This document shows, in pieces, positions 25,166 through 33,278 of a DNA stretch of 64,000 nucleotides. Origin of the DNA: an uncultured Persicobacter sp. (GTDB lineage Bacteria > Bacteroidota > Bacteroidia > Cytophagales > Cyclobacteriaceae); assembly GCA_947498325.1 (NCBI GenBank), contig CANMKE010000008.1, positions 1 through 64,000 on the forward strand, in the 5' to 3' direction. The notes beneath the pieces were generated by a model. It had not been told where the DNA came from. It worked only from the letters and a program-made list of their open reading frames with translations, and did not search any database. The position numbers and the translations under genes are program-made. Every line of letters starts with the position of its first letter. The stretch's first letter is position 1.

Positions 25166-28100
25166 ATGTTAAACTTTTACCCCCAATTAAATAAATTTAT
25201 TTTAGCTGTTTTTATACTGTTTTCATGTCATTGTTCTGTTGCTTTTTCTAAAGAACATGACGAACGGTTTAAATTCAGAAATTATACCATTCAAAATGGG
25301 TTGTCAAGTTCATCGGTGACCTGTATTACTCAGGATAAAGATGGTTTTCTTTGGATAGGCACTGGCGATGGGCTCAATCGCTTTGACGGCTATGAATTTC
25401 ATAAGTATAGAACAAACAGCAAGGACTCCCTGAGTTTGATAAATAATAGGATTTATTCCATTTACATCTCTGATGCAAAGAGTATGTATGTAGGTACACG
25501 CGGAGGCCTCAATCGCTATTTGGGTGGCGATAAGTTTCAAAGAATCAGCTTTAAGGAGGATAAATCTGATCAAACCGATAACTATGTTTTCAGCATAAAG
25601 AAGTCATCTTCTGGTCGTTTGTGGTTGGCGACCTCGTCGGGTTTATATTTATATGATGAAAAAGAAGGTGTAAAAAAGCACTATAAACACCATGCCGGAG
25701 ACCCCAATAGCATTAATGATAATGCCGTTAAAGATGTGCTTGAAACCGAGGGGAAACTGTGGGTTGTAACCGATAAGGGGGTGGATCTTTTGGACCTTTC
25801 CTCAGGGAATATTGTGCATTACCGTTATGATTCTGGTATCCTTTCCAAATTCAAATTTAATAATATATCTACTATTAAAATGGACAACAGGAATGTTGTC
25901 TGGATCGGGCATTCCGGTGGATTGATGTACTTCAATCAGGCTACAGATCGCTTTGAATATTTGCGTGACCAAAAGACCAACGCCCCCCTAATTACTGAAC
26001 ACGTAAGAACGATTACTATTGATCGGGAAAATAACCTTTATGTGGGCACTTACATTGGACTCTGCTATGTCCCAGCGAATCGTAAAAGCCATACTTGGGT
26101 GGTGAATGATCCTCGTGATGAAAATAGTTTGAGTCAGAATTCAATACACTCCAGTTTCTTGGACAATGCCAATAATTTGTGGTTTGGTACCTGGGCGGGT
26201 GGGCTAAATTACTTCAATAGACACACGGCCGTTTTTAAAACTTACGGAGATAAAAGCGGGCTAAGTAATCCCGTTGTTGGGGCCATTCTTGAAGATTCAA
26301 AGGGGAATCTGTGGATTGGAACTGAAGGTGGCGGTTTAAATTATTTCGACCGAAATACCGAAACTTTTGAGGTGTTTCAGCATCAGCCTAATAAAGCGAA
26401 CTCCTTGAGTGGAAATAATGTGCAAGACATCAAAATTACCAAAAATCATCAGTTGGTCATCAGTACTTTTGGCAAAGGAGTCAATGTCATGAATCTGAAC
26501 AAAAAGTGGCAAGGTTTTACGACCTTCCATAACATTGAAATTAACGGTCAGTTGATTCCGCTGGACTGGGTTAACGCGCTGCACCTCTCTGAGCAAGACG
26601 AAATTTATATGGCTGTAACTGATATTGGATTATTACGATTAGATGAGGACCGTAAAAGTGGCATTTTGTTTCTTGACCAAAATGGTAATAATATCAATAT
26701 TCGAAGTATTCATCAAATAAATAATGGTGAAATTTATGTCGGTACGAAATACGGTGTGGGCAAGGTAAATTTTGAAACCAGCAGCATTGATATCCAGCCT
26801 TTCAAAGAATTTAATGCCCGTTTTAATTCTAATGTGCTGGGCATATACCAGGATGAAGATGGAGCGATTTGGGTCAGTACCGAGGAGCATGGCCTTTACC
26901 AAACGGATCAAAATTTTAATGTATTAAATCATTTCGATGAGGCCAATGGACTGTCCAACAATACAGTATATGGGGTGGTGGAAGATCGGATTGGGAATTT
27001 GTGGATCTCTACCCATCATGGTTTATTGCGCTGGAACAAACAGTTTAAAATTTTCGATTTCTTCGGAAGAACCAATGGCTTGGTCGCCAATGAGTTCAAT
27101 TTTAAGTCCTTGGCGAAATTAAGCACCGGTGAATTATTTTTTGGCGGTTTGGGTGGGTTCAATCTTTTTTATCCTTCGCAAGTACGAAAAAGTCAATTCA
27201 GTGCGCAGGTCGCCCTTACAAAATTTAAAATTAATGATAAGGTACAAGGCATTGGGGGGGAGAGTCCTCTTCAGCAGCCTCTTTGCAAGACGAAAGCCAT
27301 TACACTGAGTTATTTTCAGGCACCTTTCTCTTTTGAGTTTAGTGCCCTTGATTTTAGTCAACCTTCCCAAAATAGTTATAGTTATCAGCTTTTGGGGAAA
27401 AGTAAAGAATGGTTGCCTTTGGGACACCAAAGATCGGTGAGTTTTAAAGGGCTTCCAGCGGGGGAATATACACTCAATATTAAAGCAACCAATAGCGATG
27501 GCCTATGGAACGAAAGCCCCCTTTCTGTTCAGTTGGAGATCCTTCCAGCTCCCTGGCTGAGTTGGTGGGCATATTTAATTTATTTTTCGCTGACTGCAAC
27601 GATCATTTACATCATTTATAAATCGGTGATGGAAATGTTGGCCAACCGCAGGGCTTTACGAGAGCAACAGATAAAAAATGAAAAGCAAGAAGAACTGAAC
27701 CAGATGAAATTGCAGTTCTTTACTAATATGTCCCATGAACTGCGTACTCCACTGACGTTAATCTCAGGCCCACTGGAGAAACTTCTTGCGGATGGCAACC
27801 TTAATTCAGCATTGAAATCGGAGATTGAAAATATTCAAAAAAGTGCGGAAACACTGACCAAACGGGTTGATGAAATTATCAATTTCAGAAAGGATGATTT
27901 GGGTATGTTGAAAATCCGAACGAAAAAATTTGACTTCAGGCACTTTAGTAACGAGGTCTATTTATCGTTTAAAAGTCTGGCGGAAAGCCGTAGTATAAAA
28001 TATGAATTTATCTCTAATTTAAATCATAGCGACTTGTATTTTGATGCCGATAAGATGGAGATTATCCTTTACAATTTACTCTCCAATGCTTTCAAATTTG

Positions 28101-29275
28101 TAAATCGTGAGCATGGGCATATTTCGGTAGAAGTGGGGCATTATAATGAGCAAGAGGTATTTATCAAAATTTCTGATAATGGCATTGGGATCGCCGAGGC
28201 CTATCACGATAAAGTGTTTGAGAGATTCTTTCAGGTCGAAGATGAATTTACGAATGTAGGGAAAGGCGGGGGCATTGGTCTGGCCTTGACTAAAAGACTG
28301 GTAGACTTGCATTATGGCGATATTTTTGTAGAATCAAGAGCTGGGCATGGAGCGACTTTTACTGTGGTACTGAAGACAGGAAAATCGCATTTAAGCAAAG
28401 AAGAGGTGTGTACTGAGTCTATCAAATCTATTGATATTAATAATTATACTTCAGTATCCGAGGTGGTGAAAAAGCAAAATCGTAAAGTGAGCGAGAATGC
28501 ACCTGTATTGATGGTTGTTGAGGATAACGACGAAATTAGAAAATTTATTGTCAGTTGTTTCGATGACCAATATAAGATTGTAGAGGCGCAGGATGGTCAA
28601 CAGGCCTGGGAATTGGTTCAGAATACGATCCCCGACATTATTATTAGTGATGTAATGATGCCGAAAATGGACGGAATAGAATTTTGTACCAAACTGAAAA
28701 AAGATATTCGATGCAGTCACATCCCAATTGTTTTACTTACCGCACGAACCTCGTTACTGTATCAGAAAAATGGCCTTGAAGTGGGAGTTGATGATTACCT
28801 AACCAAACCCTTCACCCCCTCACTGCTTACCACACGAGTTAAGAATATTTTGCAGGCTCGCAGTAGGATGCATCAGTATTTTGTTCGAAATGAAAAGGTG
28901 AAACCCGAGGAAATTAAGATGACCTCCAAGGATGACGATTTCTTGAAAAAAGCCATTAAATGTGTGGAAGATAATATGTCGAACCCGGAGTTTAACGTTG
29001 AAATTTTCATGAAGGAAATTGGGGTAAGCAGATCACTTTTATTTCGAAAGTTGAAAAGTCTGACTGGGCAGTCCACCACAGAATTTATTCGCACCATCAG
29101 AATAAAGCGTGCTGGACAAATACTGAAACAGGACAGCTTACTTATTTCTGAAACGGCTTATGAAGTAGGCTTCAGCGACCTGAAGTACTTTCGGGAATGT
29201 TTCAAAAAATTTCATGGAATGTCACCTTCTGAATTTGTTGCACAGCACAAAGAGCAAATGAAAGAAGCAGTATAG
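25166..29275 (+). CDS. Hybrid two-component system regulator (HTCS)
   Basis: This 1369-residue one-piece sensor and transcription factor senses a glycan breakdown product in the periplasm. After a signal peptide, two seven-bladed propeller domains built from repeats like GLSSSSVTCITQDKDGFLWIGT cover about residues 30-690. A Y_Y_Y domain follows (about 710-800), then one transmembrane helix (about 805-825). The histidine kinase has phosphorylatable His857 in MSHELRTPLT and a GGIGLALTKRL ATP-binding box. The receiver domain has Asp1162 in IISDVMMPKMDG. The C-terminus is an AraC-type helix-turn-helix. All catalytic sites look intact. It is monocistronic, ended by a strong terminator, and is the obvious regulator of the surrounding locus. 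Confidence 0.96.
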   Translation: MLNFYPQLNKFILAVFILFSCHCSVAFSKEHDERFKFRNYTIQNGLSSSSVTCITQDKDGFLWIGTGDGLNRFDGYEFHKYRTNSKDSLSLINNRIYSIYISDAKSMYVGTRGGLNRYLGGDKFQRISFKEDKSDQTDNYVFSIKKSSSGRLWLATSSGLYLYDEKEGVKKHYKHHAGDPNSINDNAVKDVLETEGKLWVVTDKGVDLLDLSSGNIVHYRYDSGILSKFKFNNISTIKMDNRNVVWIGHSGGLMYFNQATDRFEYLRDQKTNAPLITEHVRTITIDRENNLYVGTYIGLCYVPANRKSHTWVVNDPRDENSLSQNSIHSSFLDNANNLWFGTWAGGLNYFNRHTAVFKTYGDKSGLSNPVVGAILEDSKGNLWIGTEGGGLNYFDRNTETFEVFQHQPNKANSLSGNNVQDIKITKNHQLVISTFGKGVNVMNLNKKWQGFTTFHNIEINGQLIPLDWVNALHLSEQDEIYMAVTDIGLLRLDEDRKSGILFLDQNGNNINIRSIHQINNGEIYVGTKYGVGKVNFETSSIDIQPFKEFNARFNSNVLGIYQDEDGAIWVSTEEHGLYQTDQNFNVLNHFDEANGLSNNTVYGVVEDRIGNLWISTHHGLLRWNKQFKIFDFFGRTNGLVANEFNFKSLAKLSTGELFFGGLGGFNLFYPSQVRKSQFSAQVALTKFKINDKVQGIGGESPLQQPLCKTKAITLSYFQAPFSFEFSALDFSQPSQNSYSYQLLGKSKEWLPLGHQRSVSFKGLPAGEYTLNIKATNSDGLWNESPLSVQLEILPAPWLSWWAYLIYFSLTATIIYIIYKSVMEMLANRRALREQQIKNEKQEELNQMKLQFFTNMSHELRTPLTLISGPLEKLLADGNLNSALKSEIENIQKSAETLTKRVDEIINFRKDDLGMLKIRTKKFDFRHFSNEVYLSFKSLAESRSIKYEFISNLNHSDLYFDADKMEIILYNLLSNAFKFVNREHGHISVEVGHYNEQEVFIKISDNGIGIAEAYHDKVFERFFQVEDEFTNVGKGGGIGLALTKRLVDLHYGDIFVESRAGHGATFTVVLKTGKSHLSKEEVCTESIKSIDINNYTSVSEVVKKQNRKVSENAPVLMVVEDNDEIRKFIVSCFDDQYKIVEAQDGQQAWELVQNTIPDIIISDVMMPKMDGIEFCTKLKKDIRCSHIPIVLLTARTSLLYQKNGLEVGVDDYLTKPFTPSLLTTRVKNILQARSRMHQYFVRNEKVKPEEIKMTSKDDDFLKKAIKCVEDNMSNPEFNVEIFMKEIGVSRSLLFRKLKSLTGQSTTEFIRTIRIKRAGQILKQDSLLISETAYEVGFSDLKYFRECFKKFHGMSPSEFVAQHKEQMKEAV

Positions 29276-29287
29276 CAAGAAGATTTT

Positions 29288-29314
29288 AAAGGAGGTCATT
29301 TAGACCTCCTTTTT
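29288..29314 (+). terminator. Strong Rho-independent terminator after HTCS
   Basis: AAAGGAGGTC (29288-29297) pairs perfectly with GACCTCCTTT (29303-29312) around an ATTTA loop, followed by T residues. Confidence 0.92.
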
Positions 29315-29323
29315 GACAAATAC

Positions 29324-29349
29324 CGCCCTGTGCTTTGGAGAAAACCCTG
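29324..29349 (+). promoter_or_regulatory. C-rich repeat upstream of GH88 (site 4, moderate)
   Basis: CGCCCTGTG at 29324 followed by ACCCTG at 29344 gives two C-runs about 21 bases apart, aligning with the CCCCCTGTG left half of the site at 43953. The CATTT core is not conserved. The GH88 gene starts at 29392. Confidence 0.4.
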
Positions 29350-29391
29350 TTACCTTGATGCTACAATTTTTTATTAATTCAGCATTAAGAC

Positions 29392-30699
29392 ATGAATACT
29401 CGACATCTATTTTTATTCGTGCTGTTGACCTGTGCCATCGGTTGCAGTACCAAAGAGACGACCAATTCCAGGGAGCACCATACAGACAGCTTTCAACAAC
29501 TACTTTCAGAAAACATATCGGTGGTAGAAAACAATTATCGAAATGTGCTTCAACAACCCATGGAGGTGGCAACCTTGCCCTATACCGTTGATGACGACGG
29601 TGCGTTGAAAACCGATCCAACGGATGGATGGGTAAGTGGTTTTTTTCCTGGGACACTCTGGTATTTATATGAACTTACAGGGAAAGAGGAATGGAAAAAT
29701 GAAGCGACCAAGTGGACAGAGAAATTGGATTCTATTCAGTATCTAAAAAGACATCATGATATCGGTTTCATGATTTATTGCAGTTATGGAAACGCCTACC
29801 GCCTGACACAGAATCAAGCTTATAAATCGGTGATTGCCAATGCAGCACAATCTCTTTCGACCCGCTTCAGTGAGCAGGTCAAGTGTTTCAGTTCGTGGCC
29901 AGAATACAAACCCTGGGGCAGTGAAATCACCTATGATTACCCAGTAATTATTGACAATATGATGAATCTGGAGCTGATGTATGAAGGGGCAAAGATTACG
30001 GGTGATTCCCTGTTCAGCGAAATGGCTACTACGCATGCAAAAACAACCATCAAAAACCATTTCAGAAAAGATTTTTCCTCTTACCATGTGGTGCTTTATG
30101 ATAAGAAAAATGGGCAGGTGCTGGATAAGAAAACCTGTCAGGGCTATGCAGATAACAGTAGTTGGGCGAGAGGGCAAGCGTGGGGCTTGTATGGTTACAC
30201 ACTTTGTTATAGGGAGACCAACGATCCTCAATTTTTAAGGCAGGCGGAGGCGATCGCCAATTTTATCATGACTAACGAGAACATTCCTTCGGATAGGGTA
30301 CCTTTTTGGGATTACAATATTCAGCAGGAGGGCTATGCTTCTGATTGGGCGACAGCCGATACGGATGTGTATCCTGGACAAAAAGATGTTTCGAGTGCGT
30401 CCATCACCGCTTCAGCTTTATTGGAGCTGAGTCAGTATTCTGACCAAGGGGGTACTTATAAAAATTACGCGCGAGAAATTATCGAAAGCCTATCCTCGGA
30501 AAAATATCGCTTTAAGGCCAACAAAAATAACTTTTTTCTACTCGATCAAAGTGTTGCAAGTGTTCCGCACGGTGCCTTGATAGGCAAGCCGCTAAACTAT
30601 GCCGATTATTACTTTCTTGAAGCACTTACCCGATACAAAAAGCTGGAGGAAGGGCACGACCTGATCCATTCCAATTTGTTGGTGGCAGAGCAGCTTTGA
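29392..30699 (+). CDS. GH88 unsaturated glucuronyl hydrolase, lipoprotein
   Basis: This 435-residue lipoprotein (lipobox AIGC, Cys18) hydrolyses 4,5-unsaturated glucuronic acid from lyase products by vinyl-ether hydration. The (alpha/alpha)6 barrel carries both conserved Asp sites: Asp123 in HHDIGFMIYCSYG and Asp188 in PVIIDNMMNLELM. DNSSWARGQAWGLYG and DVYPGQKDVSSASI are further family hallmarks. Length is slightly above the usual 380-400 because of the N-terminal extension. It stands alone between the HTCS terminator and its own terminator at 30781, preceded by an operator-like repeat. With the two GH105 genes it makes three unsaturated-uronate hydrolases in the locus. Confidence 0.93.
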   Translation: MNTRHLFLFVLLTCAIGCSTKETTNSREHHTDSFQQLLSENISVVENNYRNVLQQPMEVATLPYTVDDDGALKTDPTDGWVSGFFPGTLWYLYELTGKEEWKNEATKWTEKLDSIQYLKRHHDIGFMIYCSYGNAYRLTQNQAYKSVIANAAQSLSTRFSEQVKCFSSWPEYKPWGSEITYDYPVIIDNMMNLELMYEGAKITGDSLFSEMATTHAKTTIKNHFRKDFSSYHVVLYDKKNGQVLDKKTCQGYADNSSWARGQAWGLYGYTLCYRETNDPQFLRQAEAIANFIMTNENIPSDRVPFWDYNIQQEGYASDWATADTDVYPGQKDVSSASITASALLELSQYSDQGGTYKNYAREIIESLSSEKYRFKANKNNFFLLDQSVASVPHGALIGKPLNYADYYFLEALTRYKKLEEGHDLIHSNLLVAEQL

Positions 30700-30780
30700 T
30701 AATTTTACTGTGCGCAATTATTTGATTAAGAATAATATAATGATCACGAATTTAGGTTTCATTTATAATTAGTAGGTAGC

Positions 30781-30817
30781 GCTTCGGTCAGTTAAATATT
30801 GCTGATCGGAGCTTTTT
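30781..30817 (+). terminator. Rho-independent terminator after GH88
   Basis: GCTTCGGTCAG (30781-30791) pairs with CTGATCGGAGC (30802-30812, two G-U pairs), followed by TTTTTCTTTT. It shows that the open frame upstream of 30880 is leader, not coding. Confidence 0.82.
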
Positions 30818-30879
30818 CTTTTGCTCACGGTAACCCATTTATGCTGTATTTTATTCACCTATTTTTTAATTTCATCGAT

Positions 30880-32688
30880 ATGATTAATTATAAATCCGAG
30901 CTGTATCTGCTTATTTTTTGTATAGCATTTTCTACTTTTTCCTGTGCACCCATCAATTCAGCTCAGCAAAATTCAGGGGAAACGATCACCGCTAAAAAGT
31001 TAAAAATAGACCAGCCATTTCTAAATATTCCGTTATCGGTATATGAAAATCGACAGCACGATACTGTCCGAGTAATGATTGATGGGCAGCCGCTGTTTGA
31101 AGAGGCTATGACCTTTGCGGAAAATACGCCGCAATGGTGGAGTAGCGTAGATCTCAGCCCTTATTTAGGCAAAGAAATATCCCTGATGGGTTTACCAAAT
31201 TTTGTCCAAAAGCAGGTTTTTTTTAGCAATTCACCCAAAGAAAACCAACCCCTATATGAGGAGGAAAGTCGGCCTAAATTTCATTTTTCTTTCCGACAGG
31301 GTGTTTTAGGCGACCCAACCGCTAAGTTTTACTATGCCCCAGCAAAGGAATGGCATATGTTTTACATTTACAATCCGTTTAGAGGTCGGGAAATTGCCTG
31401 GGGACATGCAGTTTCCAAAGACCTGATTCATTGGGAAGAGAGAACGCCAATTTTTTCTTGTGGACACTACCTATATAATGGCACAGGCTTCGTTGATGTT
31501 CGGAACGATTTAGGCTTGAATACCGAAGAGCACCAGGCCATTGTCTTACTGCAATGTCAGAAGTTTCGCCCCTCAGGAACGTTTTCCTATATGATTAGTA
31601 TTGATGGAGGGATGACATTTCAAACTGGTGATGAGTTGGGGCTGAAACTCAACAGACCTGACCTGCCAAGCAACCCTTTGGTGGAAGGGTGGCACGATGC
31701 ACCAAGAATTTTTTGGAGCCAAGATCAGCAACGGTATGTATTATACCTTAAGCAAGGGCACCGTTTAGTGCATCAGTATTTCTCCACGGATCTTAAAAAG
31801 TGGGAGCAGGTCGAAGATGTCCCTGCGATCCCTGAATCTTTCACCTTCGAGGGGGACCCTGGAGAATTGGTAGAAATGTACCTTGATGATGATCCACAAA
31901 AAAAATACACCGTGGTAATGTATGGCTTGCATGGTTACATTGTGGGAAATTATACTGCAAAAGGTATGGTGAATTTGGAAGGGAAACCGATATCGAAGGA
32001 GGATATGATCCTGACGGCCCATTTTGGCTATCCAACAATCTTTCATAATGCCCTCGACCAGCGTGTGATTATGAATCAGAATCTTGGAAACAACGGGATG
32101 GGAGGAATTCCAAACTATGAAATAGATTATTTTCCTGATGTGTCCTTGCCTGTGGAGTTAAAATTAATCACCACAGAAAAAGGGCCAAGGTTGTCGTTTC
32201 TGCCAGTCAAAGAGCTCGCTCAGCTGTATGGCGACAAATGGAAATTTCAGACACTTTCGCTGAATAACGAAACTTTTGATTTATCAAATATTGAGGGGCA
32301 CAAACTGAAAATTTCTACCAAAGTAGCAATGGGTGATGCATCACAATTTGGGATTAAAATTTTTGGTTCTACGGTGATTTATGATGCCCGAAAGGGGATG
32401 CTGGCGGTCGACCCCTGGCGGGGGAAAATCAGTGAGACAACAAACCGTAAAACGCGTAGCATACAGCCTGATCAGGGGCAGTTGTCTTTTGATATTTATG
32501 TGGATGCAACCTCACTGGAAGTTTTTGCCAATCAGGGGCAGGTTTATATTCCGCATGGTCGCAGGGCATATTATAAAAATGAGCATCAGGGCATCCACTT
32601 GTTTGCCAATGGACAGGTGACCATCAAAGAACTTCAAGTCACGAAACTGAATTCCATTTGGGAAAATGCTTCGGCAGCCACCCTTTAG
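30880..32688 (+). CDS. Divergent GH32-like lipoprotein
   Basis: This protein of about 602 residues starts at the ATG at 30880, giving a lipoprotein signal (Cys13 to Cys22 region, FSTFSCAP); earlier in-frame starts overlap the terminator. Residues about 35-120 resemble the extra beta domain (DUF4980) of Bacteroidota levanases. The five-bladed propeller has family 32 layout (HMFYIYNPF, WGHAVSKDLIHWEE) and a C-terminal beta-sandwich ending LEVFANQGQVY. The three signature motifs are altered: WMNDPNG becomes GVLGDPTA (Asp145), RDP becomes WHDAPRIFW (Asp273), and the EC motif becomes FEGDPGELVEM (Glu324). The acidic residues persist, so it may be active, perhaps on another furanoside. A non-catalytic role is possible. 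Confidence 0.75.
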   Translation: MINYKSELYLLIFCIAFSTFSCAPINSAQQNSGETITAKKLKIDQPFLNIPLSVYENRQHDTVRVMIDGQPLFEEAMTFAENTPQWWSSVDLSPYLGKEISLMGLPNFVQKQVFFSNSPKENQPLYEEESRPKFHFSFRQGVLGDPTAKFYYAPAKEWHMFYIYNPFRGREIAWGHAVSKDLIHWEERTPIFSCGHYLYNGTGFVDVRNDLGLNTEEHQAIVLLQCQKFRPSGTFSYMISIDGGMTFQTGDELGLKLNRPDLPSNPLVEGWHDAPRIFWSQDQQRYVLYLKQGHRLVHQYFSTDLKKWEQVEDVPAIPESFTFEGDPGELVEMYLDDDPQKKYTVVMYGLHGYIVGNYTAKGMVNLEGKPISKEDMILTAHFGYPTIFHNALDQRVIMNQNLGNNGMGGIPNYEIDYFPDVSLPVELKLITTEKGPRLSFLPVKELAQLYGDKWKFQTLSLNNETFDLSNIEGHKLKISTKVAMGDASQFGIKIFGSTVIYDARKGMLAVDPWRGKISETTNRKTRSIQPDQGQLSFDIYVDATSLEVFANQGQVYIPHGRRAYYKNEHQGIHLFANGQVTIKELQVTKLNSIWENASAATL

Positions 32689-32691
32689 AGG

Positions 32692-33182
32692 AGCACTTTT
32701 GTTGCTATTGATCTGTTGAGGAAGTAGGTAAGAACGTTACCTTTTCCATTATTGTAAATGCTTTCACTGGAATATTTATAACAGAAAAACATAAGCGAGA
32801 ATTAGAGGAACAATCTGAAATCCTTGCCTCCTTGTTTACTTTTCAGCTTGCAGTGCCTGCGTCGAGAAGCATTAAAGCTTCAAGAGCAGGCACTTTTTTT
32901 AGGTGATTTTTTAGCAACACCACTCCTAAATCAAATTTTTAAACCGATGTAAAAGGAGGCTTTCGAATATTTTTATGCCCAAGTTTCTGGCGTTGGATGG
33001 AATGTCCCGACAAGAGCATTATCCTTATTTTCAATTGGCAGCAAATAATATTTTCGTCGGCCATCTGTTGAAGGTCCCCTTCACTAATCGTAGTGCTACG
33101 CTCTTCAAATAGCCCCTGACGACTCCTTATGCTCAAAACATTGACGTTCCGAATTTTATTTCAACAAGCCTTAATAAGACCA
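32692..33182. other. Intergenic region without an intact gene
   Basis: Between the GH32-like gene and the GH2 operator-like site I find a strong terminator but no complete gene. An open stretch at about 32708-32910 without a start codon, and another around 32950-33050, read somewhat like protein but match no family I know. They may be remnants or chance. Confidence 0.35.
32852..32900 (+). terminator. Rho-independent terminator
   Basis: AGTGCCTGC (32852-32860) pairs with GCAGGCACT (32886-32894), with a second internal stem GAAGC/GCTTC, followed by seven T residues. It terminates transcription from the GH32-like gene about 160 bases downstream of its stop. Confidence 0.88.
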
Positions 33183-33225
33183 ATAACCCCTCCCTTTTGA
33201 ACCATATCTACCGCATCAAATTGAC
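33183..33225 (+). promoter_or_regulatory. C-rich direct repeat, candidate HTCS operator (site 5)
   Basis: AACCCCTCCCTTTTG at 33185 and a degenerate second half (CTACCGCATCAAATTG) about 22 bases later, with CATATC in place of the CATTTC core at 33203. The GH2 gene, first of an eight-gene unit, starts at 33279. Confidence 0.45.
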
Positions 33226-33278
33226 TTATGCCCGTACCTTCAAATCAACATTTTTTGATTTCAGTTTAATTATTTCAG

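Noticed and set aside
32939-33136. Small minus-strand open frame of 65 codons before GH2
   Set aside because: No ribosome site, no domain and no conserved feature; other frames of the same stretch are equally open, so it is probably not a gene.
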